A stretch of DNA of 64,000 bases from Pseudoalteromonas espejiana DSM 9414 (GCF_002221525.1 NZ_CP011028.1:2181001-2245000), one strand, 5' to 3'. Counted from the first letter of the stretch, positions 19,002 to 28,066 are shown. Notes: generated by a model not told the origin, from the letters alone. Numbers and translations are program-made.

Positions 19002-21569
19002 ATGAACAAAAACTTACCTTTTAGGTTAAGCAGTTTAAAAGTAAGTACCACACTGGCTATGGGTGCATCGTTGTCATTATTGGGGGCTTTTTCGGCCACC
19101 GCAGCAGAGCAACAAACCAGTGTAGAAAAAAATATAGAGCAAATTAGCGTTATAGGCTCGCGTAGAATAGGAAGAACGGTTGAAGATAGTCCGGTGCCTA
19201 TCGATATTATTGGCGCTGAGTCTCTTAAAAATACCGGCCTTACCGAAACAAATGCATTATTGAGTACTTTGTTACCAAGCTTTAATTTTCCTCAGGCGTC
19301 ACTTACCGATGGTAGCGACCACGTACGCCCTGCTCAACTGCGCGGGCTAGCTCCTGATCATACCTTAGTTTTAGTTAATGGTAAGCGTCGCCATAGCAGT
19401 GCATTACTTAACTTAAATGGCTCCACTGGGCGTGGGTCTTCGTCTGTTGATTTAAATGCGATACCTGCAAACGCAATTGAACGAATTGAAGTATTACGCG
19501 ATGGCGCAGCAGCGCAGTACGGCTCTGATGCAATAGCGGGTGTTATTAATATTGTACTTAAAAGCGCCAGTAGTGGCGGCTCAGTGGCAGCTATATATGG
19601 TGCAAACGTAACCGAAATGGATGGCGTACCGCAGCTTGAATCGGTATCTGAGGGTAGCGATGGCAATCTTGCATTTACTGAAGGTGGCGACCGCTCATTA
19701 ACCGACGGTCAAACACTCACTTTGCAAGGTAATATTGGTTTAGAGCTTGGCGAGAATGGATTTTTAAATATTTCGACCGAATACCGCGACCGCCATTCAA
19801 CTAATCGCTCAGATTACGATCAACGCGAAAACTACGACCGCTTAGACGATGGCTCGCTTGACCCCCGTGAGTTTACTGTAAATAGATATAACCACAATTT
19901 TGGTAATGGTGATGTTGAAGATTTATCAGTGTTTTATAACGCAGGTTATCAGCTAACTAATGACGCCGAATTATACTCATTTGGCTCTTACTCTAAACGC
20001 GAAGGTGAAGGCGCAGGTTTTTATCGTCGTGCAAGCGACAGCCGTAATATTCAAGAAGTTTACCCAGATGGCTTTTTACCTGTGATCACCTCTGATATAA
20101 ACGACTATTCGTTAGCTTTAGGTGTAAAAGGCTTTGTAAGCGATTGGAATTACGATGTATCTGCTGTTTACGGCGAAGATGAATTTGAATTTGGCGTAAC
20201 CAATAGTTTAAACACCTCTTATGGCCCTACGAGCCAAACTACTTTTGATGCAGGTACACTCACTTATGATCAACTCACATTAAATGTTGATTTTAGTCGC
20301 GAAATTGATGCCGACTTCCTAGCAAGCGGCATTAATGTTGCTCTTGGTGCAGAGTACCGACGCGAAGGTTATCAAATTCAAGCTGGCGAAGAAGCGTCAT
20401 ACGCACAAGGAACATTTGGACCAGGCGGCTTAGTTACCGGTGAAGATGGCCCATTTGGCGCTGCCGGCGCACAGGTATTTCCGGGCTTTACTCCCGAATC
20501 AGAAGGCGATAACAGCCGCCACAATGTGAGCTTTTATGTTGATTTAGAAGCCTACATAACAGATGACTGGAACTTAACCGTTGCTGCCCGTTACGAGGAT
20601 TACTCAGATTTTGGCGACACACTAAACGGTAAAATAGCAACGCGTTATACATTAACTGAAGATCTTGCTATTCGCGCATCGGCTTCGACTGGTTTTAGGG
20701 CGCCGTCATTACAACAACAATACTTTACCTCAGTTGCCACTGTATTTGTTGATGGAGTACCTACAGAAACAGGAACTTTTGCTCCAGGCAGCGACGTAGC
20801 ACAAGCACTTGGTTCTCCGGGGCTAGATGCAGAAGAAGCCACTAACTACGGCGTTGGTTTTACCTGGTCTACCGACTTTAACTTCAGCTTATCGGTAGAT
20901 TACTACCAAATTTTAATTGATGACCGTATTGTACTGTCTAACAACTTGTCGGGCGATGCTATTGAAGAGCTACTAGCAGGCACTGGCGCTAACCAAGGGC
21001 GGTTTTTCTTAAATGCGATAGATAGTAAAACCCGTGGTGTTGATGTGGTTGCATCGTATAACCTTGCTACCGATGGCTATGGCGATATTGCCTTTAACCT
21101 AGGCTATAACTACGGTAAAAACGAAGTAACAAATATTATTGACCCACCAGCCGAGCTACAAGGCGCAGGCTTTGATCAAGACAACTTATTCTCAGGCACT
21201 GAGCTTCGCCGTTTTGAGGTAAGTACGCCGCGTAATAAATACAATTTAAGTGCCACGTGGACCAACGATGATATTCGCACCACGCTAAGAACAACCCGCT
21301 ACGGTGAAACGCAAGACCCTTCATCTACGGCTGAGCTTAACGAAGTGCTAAAACCAAAATGGATCACCGACTTAGACGTCGCTTATGCAGCCACCGATAG
21401 CTTAACGCTTAGTTTAGGGGCCAATAATATTTTTGATGTGTACCCAGACGCAACACGTGAAAACGTTGAAGAACTAACAACCTTCTCGCGCTTGTTTGCA
21501 TATTCAAGCTTTTCGCCGTACGGATTTAACGGACGCTACGTATACGGTAAAGTAGAAATGAAGTTTTAA
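19002..21569 (+). CDS. TonB-dependent outer-membrane receptor
   Basis: 855 residues. A long signal peptide ends near FSATAA, and a TonB-box-like IEQISVIGSRR follows at about residues 44-54. The plug domain has the conserved VLVNGKRRHSSALLN and IERIEVLRDGAAAQYGSDAIAGVINIV. The beta-barrel runs to the C-terminus, with the terminal aromatic in YGKVEMKF. Such receptors import siderophores, cobalamin, metals or oligosaccharides using TonB energy. The substrate is not clear here, since no transport or enzyme gene accompanies it. It is not closely similar to the receptor at 34236. A strong terminator follows. Confidence 0.9.
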   Translation: MNKNLPFRLSSLKVSTTLAMGASLSLLGAFSATAAEQQTSVEKNIEQISVIGSRRIGRTVEDSPVPIDIIGAESLKNTGLTETNALLSTLLPSFNFPQASLTDGSDHVRPAQLRGLAPDHTLVLVNGKRRHSSALLNLNGSTGRGSSSVDLNAIPANAIERIEVLRDGAAAQYGSDAIAGVINIVLKSASSGGSVAAIYGANVTEMDGVPQLESVSEGSDGNLAFTEGGDRSLTDGQTLTLQGNIGLELGENGFLNISTEYRDRHSTNRSDYDQRENYDRLDDGSLDPREFTVNRYNHNFGNGDVEDLSVFYNAGYQLTNDAELYSFGSYSKREGEGAGFYRRASDSRNIQEVYPDGFLPVITSDINDYSLALGVKGFVSDWNYDVSAVYGEDEFEFGVTNSLNTSYGPTSQTTFDAGTLTYDQLTLNVDFSREIDADFLASGINVALGAEYRREGYQIQAGEEASYAQGTFGPGGLVTGEDGPFGAAGAQVFPGFTPESEGDNSRHNVSFYVDLEAYITDDWNLTVAARYEDYSDFGDTLNGKIATRYTLTEDLAIRASASTGFRAPSLQQQYFTSVATVFVDGVPTETGTFAPGSDVAQALGSPGLDAEEATNYGVGFTWSTDFNFSLSVDYYQILIDDRIVLSNNLSGDAIEELLAGTGANQGRFFLNAIDSKTRGVDVVASYNLATDGYGDIAFNLGYNYGKNEVTNIIDPPAELQGAGFDQDNLFSGTELRRFEVSTPRNKYNLSATWTNDDIRTTLRTTRYGETQDPSSTAELNEVLKPKWITDLDVAYAATDSLTLSLGANNIFDVYPDATRENVEELTTFSRLFAYSSFSPYGFNGRYVYGKVEMKF

Positions 21570-21602
21570 CCGAACTAAACCCTTTAAAATACTTAAAAAC
21601 AC

Positions 21603-21628
21603 AAAAGCCACCTAATCGGTGGCTTTTT
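21603..21628 (+). terminator. bidirectional terminator
   Basis: AAAAGCCACC and GGTGGCTTTTT arms around a short loop, between the receptor gene and the convergent ilvE. Confidence 0.88.
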
Positions 21629-21649
21629 AATGCAAGCTGATAAAATCAA

Positions 21650-22645
21650 TTAGATTTTAGTTAACCAGCCGTGCTTATCTTCACTTTTACCCCATTGAAT
21701 ATCGTTCAATGCTTGGCGTAAGCGTGCTGTAGTTGGGCCAGGTTCGCCACTGCCTACTTTGTATTCTTTATCGTTATGAATAAACGTGCCTACTGGCGTT
21801 AATACCGCAGCCGTGCCCGAAAGTGCAGCCTCTGTGCCTGGTTTTGCTGCACGTTCTAGTAGCTCAGTTACGCTAAAGTTACGCTCACTTACCGTCATGC
21901 CTAAATCTTTAGCTATGGTTAAAATACTATTACGTGTTACACCGTGTAAAAACGTGCTATCAAGCGCTTTAGTAATAATTTCGTTGCCATCAATTAAAAT
22001 AAAGTTTGCAGCGCCGGTTTCTTGTACGTCGCCACCTGGGCAAAATAAGATTTGATCTGCTTGGTACTTTTCACGTGCTGCGCTTATTGGAGCTAACGCA
22101 CTGGCGTAGTTACCACCACTTTTAACCATACCCATATGAGGTGCACAGCGCATACCGTCTTCTTCTAATAATACTCGCAGTGCAGTTGCTCCGCCGGAGA
22201 AGTAATCCCCTACTGGCGATAGTAACGTGTACAAAAGTGAACTCATTGAAGGCGCCGCTGCTTTACCGATAGCAGCCTCTGTACCTATATGCGTAGGACG
22301 AATATACATAGAACCTGGTGGTAATGGTGTTTCATCAGCGTATTCTTTAACAATGTCGATAATCATGTTTTTAAGCATGTCGCCATCAAAACTAGGTAAA
22401 CTTAATAACGCCGAACTTTGCTGCATGCGCGCAATGTTTGCATCCATTCTGAAAATATAAATAGAGCCGTCTTCGTGTCTAAACGCTTTTAAGCCCTCAA
22501 AACAGGTGCTTGAATAATGAAGGACGTGTGCACCCGCATGAAGTTCAAGTTTATCAGAAGGGACGATTGAGCTTTCGCTCCATTGGTTATCAGAAAAACG
22601 AGCTTGAATCATCTGCGGCATAAACACAGTACCGAATGCGGCCAT
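21650..22645 (-). CDS. ilvE: branched-chain amino acid aminotransferase
   Basis: 331-residue PLP enzyme of fold type IV, converting branched 2-oxo acids and glutamate to valine, leucine or isoleucine. The motifs HYSSTCFEGLKAFR, MYIRPTHIG, and MVKSGGNYASALAP (with the PLP-binding Lys) are visible, followed by QETGAANFILID and the C-terminal GSGEPGPTTARLRQAL. These match the long eukaryote-like class II BCAT. The ATG at 22645, after AAGAGAGA, starts MAAFGTVFMPQ. An in-frame ATG 48 bases upstream has no ribosome-binding site. The gene stands alone. Confidence 0.92.
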   Translation of the reverse strand: MAAFGTVFMPQMIQARFSDNQWSESSIVPSDKLELHAGAHVLHYSSTCFEGLKAFRHEDGSIYIFRMDANIARMQQSSALLSLPSFDGDMLKNMIIDIVKEYADETPLPPGSMYIRPTHIGTEAAIGKAAAPSMSSLLYTLLSPVGDYFSGGATALRVLLEEDGMRCAPHMGMVKSGGNYASALAPISAAREKYQADQILFCPGGDVQETGAANFILIDGNEIITKALDSTFLHGVTRNSILTIAKDLGMTVSERNFSVTELLERAAKPGTEAALSGTAAVLTPVGTFIHNDKEYKVGSGEPGPTTARLRQALNDIQWGKSEDKHGWLTKI

Positions 22646-22791
22646 TTTAATCTCTCTTGTGTGGTCTATTTTTCTCCATTGTATGACATTCACACATCAT
22701 TTAACCATAGCTAAAGTAAGGCTTTTTTAATTAACCAAAAGAATTTTTTGCAAGTACTGTTTATAAATTAAACATATTGCTAAGCGCATAC

Positions 22792-22830
22792 AAAAAAGCC
22801 GATTAATGCCTGCTTATTAATCGGCTTTTT
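22792..22830 (-). terminator. terminator of the desaturase operon
   Basis: AAAAAGCCGATTAAT and ATTAATCGGCTTTTT form a 15-bp stem just past the desaturase stop codon. Flanking A and T tracts allow use on either strand. Confidence 0.9.
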
Positions 22831-22843
22831 AAGTGCTTTTTAT

Positions 22844-23896
22844 TTATTTGAATGAGTACCTAATAATGCGTTTTAATACCGAGCCATACTGTTTAAAAAA
22901 GCCACCGGTATGATAATCAATACCGTGCTTTTGCATAACAGCTTGTACTTGTGGTGCCACTTCTTGATAGCGCGACGACGGCATATCAGGAAATAAATGA
23001 TGCTCTATTTGGCAGCTCAAATGCCCAGTTAAAACATGAAACCAATTTGGCCCTTTAATATTAGACGAGCCCAACACTTGGCGATAATACCACTGCCCTT
23101 GGCTTTCGTTTATACAGTCTTCTTGTTTAAAGGTTTCGGTGTCTTCGGTAAAGTGACCACAAAAAATAATGGTTGAGGTCCATAAATTACGAATTAAGTT
23201 TGCCACTAAATTACCCGCTAATACCCATAAAAATAAAGGCCCTGCAAGTAACGGGAATACAGCATAATCTTTAATTAACTGGCGAGCACCCTTACTAAAA
23301 AAACGTTGTTTTAAAGTAGCGTGCGATACACCCCCTTCGCGGTTTTCTTTCTTTTTACCAATAAATACACGTTCGGCTGCAAGTTCGTGATACGACACAC
23401 CCCACTGAAACAGCACACTTAAATTAATATACGTAAAAAATTGCCACACATTTTTAAAACGCCATTTAAAGTCATCACTTAAACGTAATAGCCCATACCC
23501 AAAGTCGCGGTCTTTACCAATAATATTAGTATATGTATGGTGCTCAAAGTTATGTACGCGGTGCCAGCTTTGCCCGTCGCAGGCTATATCCCACTCAAAA
23601 TGTTGTGAGTTAAGCTGTTTGTCGTTCATCCAATCGTATTGGCCGTGCATAACGTTGTGGCCAATTTCCATGTTGTCTAAAACTTTAGCAAGCGCTAATA
23701 ACAGTACACCAGCAACCCAAAGTAATGGCTGAATAAAACCAAGCATAAGTAAAATTCGCCCGCTCCATTCACACACTCGCTGTTTGCGTACAACAGAGCG
23801 AATGTAGTTTGCATCTTGTTGCCCTACTTTGCTAAGCGTATCCATTTTTATGCTATCTAAATCGCTTGCAAGCTGATCAAAGTTTATGTTTTTCAT
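22844..23896 (-). CDS. membrane fatty acid desaturase
   Basis: 350 residues with two to three long hydrophobic stretches and the three histidine boxes of membrane di-iron desaturases: GHNVMHGQYDW, HRVHNFEHHTY and CQIEHHLFPDMPSSRY. It should put a double bond into acyl chains, helping membrane fluidity in a cold-sea bacterium. Regiospecificity cannot be told; the third box QIEHH also occurs in front-end and acyl-CoA desaturases. Its start overlaps the stop of the upstream ferredoxin-reductase gene by four bases (ATGA). The pair resembles the Pseudomonas DesC/DesB-type arrangement. Electrons probably come from the partner reductase. Confidence 0.9.
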   Translation of the reverse strand: MKNINFDQLASDLDSIKMDTLSKVGQQDANYIRSVVRKQRVCEWSGRILLMLGFIQPLLWVAGVLLLALAKVLDNMEIGHNVMHGQYDWMNDKQLNSQHFEWDIACDGQSWHRVHNFEHHTYTNIIGKDRDFGYGLLRLSDDFKWRFKNVWQFFTYINLSVLFQWGVSYHELAAERVFIGKKKENREGGVSHATLKQRFFSKGARQLIKDYAVFPLLAGPLFLWVLAGNLVANLIRNLWTSTIIFCGHFTEDTETFKQEDCINESQGQWYYRQVLGSSNIKGPNWFHVLTGHLSCQIEHHLFPDMPSSRYQEVAPQVQAVMQKHGIDYHTGGFFKQYGSVLKRIIRYSFK

Positions 23897-24936
23897 AGTT
23901 GTAACTCCAAGTCGCTAACAGGCTGACTTACACACAGTTGAATTAATTGCTCGCCGTTATCACTAACCTCACCCGTTTTTAAATTGCGCACCACACCTGA
24001 CTTTTTAACACACTGGCATTGATGGCAAATACCAATACCGCAGCCACGTTTAACCGGTAATTGCTTTGCTTCAAATTGAGGTAATAAAGCATTATTGGCG
24101 CTTACTACATAGGCGCTGCTATTAACCTGTACGTTAAATTGGCTGTCGTCACTTAAGCTTGGCAACGCTAAACCAAAGGCTTCTTGGTAGTAAGTTAAGC
24201 CGTGTTTATGTGCATAACTTGCCACTACTTGCATAAAGTTTTGTGGTCCGCAGCAATACACATCAGGGTTTTCCCACGTGTTAATATTGCTTGTAATATC
24301 ACTCGCTTGATCACGTGTAAGCAATAAAAATGAAAAATGTGCATACTTAGCCGCCAACAGGCTTATTTCGTTACTGCATTGGTGCTGCGTAGCCTGCGCA
24401 TAATAAATAAGCGTCACTTTTTGAGAGGTATGTGCTAAATGCTCATCTAACATTGCAAGCATTGGGGTAATACCTGAGCCGCCTGCTATAAATGTGGCTG
24501 GCTTTTCAGCATTTTTATAAACAAAGTCGCCACTTGGCGCCGAAATATTACACCAACGCCCAATTTCAAGCGTATTTGCTAATTGCCCAGTAAAACGACC
24601 AACTTGACTAGTTTTAATAAGTAAACGTATTAACCCTGTGCTTTTATAAAATTGCGCGCTTGAGGCAACCGTAAATATACGTGTTAACAAACGCCCGTTA
24701 ATCTCAACCGTTAAACTAATATGCTGACCCGCTCTGTGAGCACGCCATAGCTTTTGTGGCTTTAAAGTAACACTTAAAAAATCGCCATTTAACAAAGCAA
24801 CTTGCTTTACTTGCGCTCTAAAAAGCCCTGCTCGCCATGCAGGTTTAAAAGTTTGCATAATGGGCTCTATATAACCTGCAAAACTTTGATGGTGTAAAAA
24901 CCATTTTGAAAATTGGTCTAATACTTTAGTAATCAT
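23893..24936 (-). CDS. flavin/iron-sulfur oxidoreductase (desaturase electron donor)
   Basis: 347 residues. The N-terminal FAD domain has RAHRAGQHISLTVEINGRLLTRIFTVAS. The NAD(P)H domain contains FIAGGSGITPMLAMLDEHL and VYCCGPQNFM. A C-terminal plant-type [2Fe-2S] ferredoxin domain has the ligands in CGIGICHQCQC and the distant LCVSQP. It should carry electrons from NAD(P)H to the di-iron centre of the desaturase encoded downstream with a four-base overlap. It is the first gene of the operon. Two FabR/DesT-like palindromes lie 40-83 bases upstream of its start. Confidence 0.9.
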   Translation of the reverse strand: MITKVLDQFSKWFLHHQSFAGYIEPIMQTFKPAWRAGLFRAQVKQVALLNGDFLSVTLKPQKLWRAHRAGQHISLTVEINGRLLTRIFTVASSAQFYKSTGLIRLLIKTSQVGRFTGQLANTLEIGRWCNISAPSGDFVYKNAEKPATFIAGGSGITPMLAMLDEHLAHTSQKVTLIYYAQATQHQCSNEISLLAAKYAHFSFLLLTRDQASDITSNINTWENPDVYCCGPQNFMQVVASYAHKHGLTYYQEAFGLALPSLSDDSQFNVQVNSSAYVVSANNALLPQFEAKQLPVKRGCGIGICHQCQCVKKSGVVRNLKTGEVSDNGEQLIQLCVSQPVSDLELQL

Positions 24937-24975
24937 TGCTAATTAATCTCTTGGCTTATAAATCACCTAACTTTG

Positions 24976-24993
24976 AACTTACATGCGTACGCT
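24976..24993. promoter_or_regulatory. second, weaker FabR/DesT-like operator
   Basis: AACTTACATGCGTACGCT read on the other strand is AGCGTACGCATGTAAGTT. It agrees at 13 of 16 defined positions with the inverted repeat AGCGTACA-NN-TGTACGCT, recalled as the FabR-type consensus. Its centre is 26 bases from that of the better site at 25002-25019. Confidence 0.5.
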
Positions 24994-25001
24994 CAAACTT
25001 C

Positions 25002-25019
25002 AGCGCACAAGTGTACGCT
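25002..25019. promoter_or_regulatory. FabR/DesT-like operator upstream of the desaturase operon
   Basis: AGCGCACAAGTGTACGCT is an 18-base inverted repeat with one mismatch between the arms (AGCGTACA against AGCGCACA). It matches the pattern recalled for FabR, a TetR-family repressor of unsaturated fatty acid genes, and the position suits the desaturase operon promoter. Its regulator is not in this window. The rest of the 356-base gap to 25292 is AT-rich, with no gene seen. Confidence 0.7.
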
Positions 25020-25292
25020 CAAAAAAAATAATTTCAATAGCATTAGAGTAATTATTCAGTTTTTTAGTGTGATTTTTATACAACATTTAACGTTAACACT
25101 TATTGTTAACACCTGAGTTTGCACGCAGATAATTAATATTTTTAAACACTTCAACCTAGCAAATAGCACACAAGGCATTGCCTTTATGTTTGAAATTTAT
25201 GTAGTTTTTAGTACAACGCAACATTTAGCAAAATGTACAGCAGCATGCTAATGTAGGTATTACTTGCTTATTTATTAGATAGGACAATAACC

Positions 25293-26441
25293 GTGTTTTT
25301 ACCCATAAAAACGATTGCTAAAACAGTATCAACAGCGTTAATAGCTGTACTGGTTTCAATGCCAGTAGCGGCTGTTGATTACAAAACCCTCGATGTATTA
25401 CCCCTTAATGTAAAAGCAGTAAATGTGGCTAAAGAAGTTAATATTCCATGGGCTATTGAACCGTTAGCCAATGGTGATTTATTAATATCAGAGCGTACCG
25501 GCACACTTTATTTATTACCTAAAAACTCATCTAACTTAACTAAGGTCTCGGGTTTGCCACAAATTGATGCCAACGGGCAAGGCGGTTTACTCGATTTAGC
25601 TCTACACAACGACTCAAACAATAGCCAATGGATTTACATTAGTTATTCAAGCAAAACGGGCAGCAAAAGTGGCAGCAATACAGCTTTAATGCGCGCACAG
25701 TTAAGTGATGACCACACACAACTTTTGAACACACAAATGCTTTATAAAGGCGAGCACAACAGTACTAAAGGCCAACACTACGGCAGCCGTATTGTGTTTG
25801 ATGATGAAGGTTATGTTTACTTTTCAATTGGTGATAGAGGCGCACGTAATATAAATCCACAAGATCTCACTCGTGATGGCGGTAAAATATATCGCCTACA
25901 CGAAGATGGCCGCATACCAAGTGATAATCCATTTATTGATCAAAAAAATGCCAAACCTGCAATTTGGTCATACGGACATCGTAATCCTCAAGGTATGTGG
26001 TTTGATAAAGCAACACGTACTTTTTGGTCGCATGAGCACGGTCCGCGCGGCGGCGATGAATTAAACATAATCAACTCCGGTGTTAATTATGGGTGGCCAG
26101 TAGTTAGTTATGGCGTTAATTACAGCGGAACCTCGTTTACCGATTTACACGAAAAAGACGGCATGCAATCGCCTGTATTACACTGGACTCCTTCTATTGC
26201 CCCCTCCGATATGCTGTATGTAACGAGTGATAAATACCCAAAGCTGAAAGGTAAGCTATTACTCGCATCAATGAAGTTTTCTTTTATTAGCGCACTGGAA
26301 CTCTCAAAGGGCAAGGTTGTTAAGCAATATAAAATACTCGATGGAATAGGCAGAGTGCGCAGTTTAGCGCAAGGCGCTGATGGGTATATTTATTTAGGCA
26401 TAGATGGCCAAGGTATTAAACGCTTAGAGCCCAAGCTATAA
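25293..26441 (+). CDS. PQQ-dependent aldose sugar dehydrogenase-like protein (YliI/Asd family)
   Basis: 382 residues. A signal peptide ends near PVAAVD. The rest is a six-bladed beta-propeller of the glucose/sorbosone dehydrogenase family: VNIPWAIEPLANGDLLISERTG at the first blade, GQGGLLDLALH with the catalytic-region His, SRIVFDDEGYVYFSIGDRG, WSYGHRNPQGMWFD, and EHGPRGGDELNIINSGVNYGWP. It should oxidise aldose sugars in the periplasm with PQQ and Ca2+. No PQQ biosynthesis gene is in the window. The start is GTG with AGGA eight bases upstream. Monocistronic. Confidence 0.85.
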   Translation: MFLPIKTIAKTVSTALIAVLVSMPVAAVDYKTLDVLPLNVKAVNVAKEVNIPWAIEPLANGDLLISERTGTLYLLPKNSSNLTKVSGLPQIDANGQGGLLDLALHNDSNNSQWIYISYSSKTGSKSGSNTALMRAQLSDDHTQLLNTQMLYKGEHNSTKGQHYGSRIVFDDEGYVYFSIGDRGARNINPQDLTRDGGKIYRLHEDGRIPSDNPFIDQKNAKPAIWSYGHRNPQGMWFDKATRTFWSHEHGPRGGDELNIINSGVNYGWPVVSYGVNYSGTSFTDLHEKDGMQSPVLHWTPSIAPSDMLYVTSDKYPKLKGKLLLASMKFSFISALELSKGKVVKQYKILDGIGRVRSLAQGADGYIYLGIDGQGIKRLEPKL

Positions 26442-26578
26442 GCCATTAAATAATCAAAGTATATCTAATGAGGCGTTTACTTTATTTTATAGGGTAAGCG
26501 CCTTGCCACTAAAAGAACTTTTTACCTCTTTGCAGCGTATGGTAATAGTATAACTGCTATCCATTAAAGTGAATCACC

Positions 26579-26758
26579 ATGTTTTCAATATTCAAATCAG
26601 ACCCAACAAAAAAATTGCGTAAAGAGTACGACGCAAAATTAGAACAAGGCATGCAGGCACAGCGTAAAGGCGACATTAAAAGCTACGCCATGTTAAGCGC
26701 AGAAGCCGAAAAAATCTGGAGTGAAATAGAAGCGCTTGAAGCTAAAAAAGCCAAGTAA
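26579..26758 (+). CDS. small DUF6435-like protein
   Basis: 59 codons starting MFSIFKSDPTKKLRKEYDAK and ending EALEAKKAK. The product is highly charged and helical, with no signal peptide or membrane segment. It resembles the short DUF6435 proteins of marine gammaproteobacteria (about 55-60 residues, SDPxKKLxKxY), whose function is unknown. The frame is compact, with normal codon use for the neighbourhood, and the preceding 137-base gap can hold a promoter. Confidence 0.75.
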   Translation: MFSIFKSDPTKKLRKEYDAKLEQGMQAQRKGDIKSYAMLSAEAEKIWSEIEALEAKKAK

Positions 26759-27028
26759 ACTCGTCTTAAACGTGTCTGCCCTGTTTAAAAGCAGCAAGAC
26801 GCGTTTAGTAAATAATTCATCACCTTTTGTTTTAAAGCCTCCACCAGCCAAAAATCACCTTTTATAACATGCTTACATAAACAAGTGTGCTTAAGGCGAT
26901 TACTCACGTTATTGCCACTGTTTTTAATGAATATTAAATGATTTAAAAAGTGTTTTGGTTTTCATTTTTAAAAATTTAGTTGCTGCATTTACTAAAACGA
27001 TGGCGTTTTTCCTCCTAAGTCAGAAAAT

Positions 27029-27173
27029 GAGGACACTTTCCTCTTTTCAGCCTGTTATAAAAAGAACACACCGACTTAAAGTTTAATACTCGCAATGTGT
27101 TACAGTATTTGTTATTAATATTAAAAATAATAAAGAGGACATACTTTGCTCATAAAAAGAGGAAAGTGTCCTC
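27029..27173. repeat. 145-bp element with perfect 19-bp inverted terminal arms
   Basis: The left arm GAGGACACTTTCCTCTTTT (27029-27047) is the exact reverse complement of the right arm (27155-27173). Each arm is itself a small hairpin (GAGGA/TCCTC). The interior has a further AACACA/TGTGTT pair and no reading frame. No clear target duplication flanks it. It ends ten bases before the first cassette junction, in a gene-free stretch from 26759 to 27206. It could be a MITE, a structured leader or part of a recombination site. Confidence 0.7.
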
Positions 27174-27206
27174 TGATAAAGTTGTTAGGGCTCAAGGAGT
27201 AGCACG

Positions 27207-27632
27207 TTGTATCGTTCTATAATTGCATTGATTTTGATGGTCTCTGTCAGTAGCGCTTTCGCGTGTAGTTGCATAGAGCGATCACCTGAAGAATATTTTA
27301 AAAGTGCTAATACCATTCTTTTTGGGCGCATAATGAAACTCGAAATTGTCTTTGATAATGATAATCGTCCATATCAAAAAATCACTTTAAATAATGAGAA
27401 AATGATTAAAGGTAATCAAACTAAGGTTATTTATTCTGCTATGGATAGAAATGGGTGCAACGGAATGTCATTTATGTTGGGTAAAGAGTATGTCGCATTT
27501 ACAGATTCTGCGGGTTGGATTACTGGGTATTGTGGTGGTACACAAGCAATTTGGCCAAATATGAAACATAGCAAAGAGTTCTTAAAGACTATTCAACAAT
27601 TAAGCCCTAACAAGCCAATCAAGCGGGACTAA
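27207..27632 (+). CDS. cassette 1: small exported Cys-rich protein
   Basis: 141 residues. The signal peptide ends at SSAFACSC, and the mature N-terminus CSCIERSPEEYFKSANTILFGRI recalls the start of NTR/TIMP-like secreted proteins (a CSC motif followed by a beta-barrel), although the match is short. Two further cysteines (GCNG, GYCGG) would allow disulfides. The start is a TTG at 27207, seven bases after AAGGAG; no ATG fits. The stop codon falls inside the following attC site, as is common for cassette genes. Function unknown. Confidence 0.7.
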   Translation: MYRSIIALILMVSVSSAFACSCIERSPEEYFKSANTILFGRIMKLEIVFDNDNRPYQKITLNNEKMIKGNQTKVIYSAMDRNGCNGMSFMLGKEYVAFTDSAGWITGYCGGTQAIWPNMKHSKEFLKTIQQLSPNKPIKRD

Positions 27633-27705
27633 AAACAGTTTGCTCGGTTTCGCTTCGCTACACATTTTAGCAAACAATTTTTAGCCCCTTATTGGGGCGT
27701 TATAA
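27605..27705 (+). other. attC site 1
   Basis: R'' is CCCTAAC (27605-27611) and R' is GTTATAA (27699-27705), with internal arms GTTTGCT/AGCAAAC and the typical ending TTAGCCCCTTATTGGGGC. About 101 bp. Confidence 0.85.
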
Positions 27706-27723
27706 GTCACGGAAGCTACTTTA

Positions 27724-28065
27724 ATGAATGTTGAGTTTCAATCATGGATTGAGAGCATTACCGAAAGGCCATCTCTTGAAGCAATAAATATTGGCTTGTT
27801 TCAGTCGCAAGATTCGTTCACCGCCTATCTTATTGGCTCAAATGTATACGATCCCAATAATGATGATTGGGCTTGCGAAGAAGATTTTATCCCGTTAAAC
27901 AAGTATCTAGTGTTGAATGTTGATCTAACCGAATGGCATTCAGTCCAACAATTAATAGTGAAGTCGGTGCAAAAAATAATAAACTCAGGCCAACAAACAA
28001 TTCTTAACTGTGCACCAAATGTCACGGTTGGTTTTGATGACGGCGAATTAGAAAAGGTTAAGTGA
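27724..28065 (+). CDS. cassette 2: hypothetical acidic cytoplasmic protein
   Basis: 113 residues, acidic, without signal peptide or membrane segment. A central block VYDPNNDDWACEEDFIPLNKYLVL is the most distinctive part; similar DWACxEDF stretches occur in unassigned small bacterial proteins, some thought to be immunity-like. That is only a resemblance, and no family is assigned. The ATG at 27724 follows GGAAG. The gene is preceded by attC 1 and followed within two bases by the R'' end of attC 2. Confidence 0.65.
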   Translation: MNVEFQSWIESITERPSLEAINIGLFQSQDSFTAYLIGSNVYDPNNDDWACEEDFIPLNKYLVLNVDLTEWHSVQQLIVKSVQKIINSGQQTILNCAPNVTVGFDDGELEKVK

Positions 28066-28066
28066 C

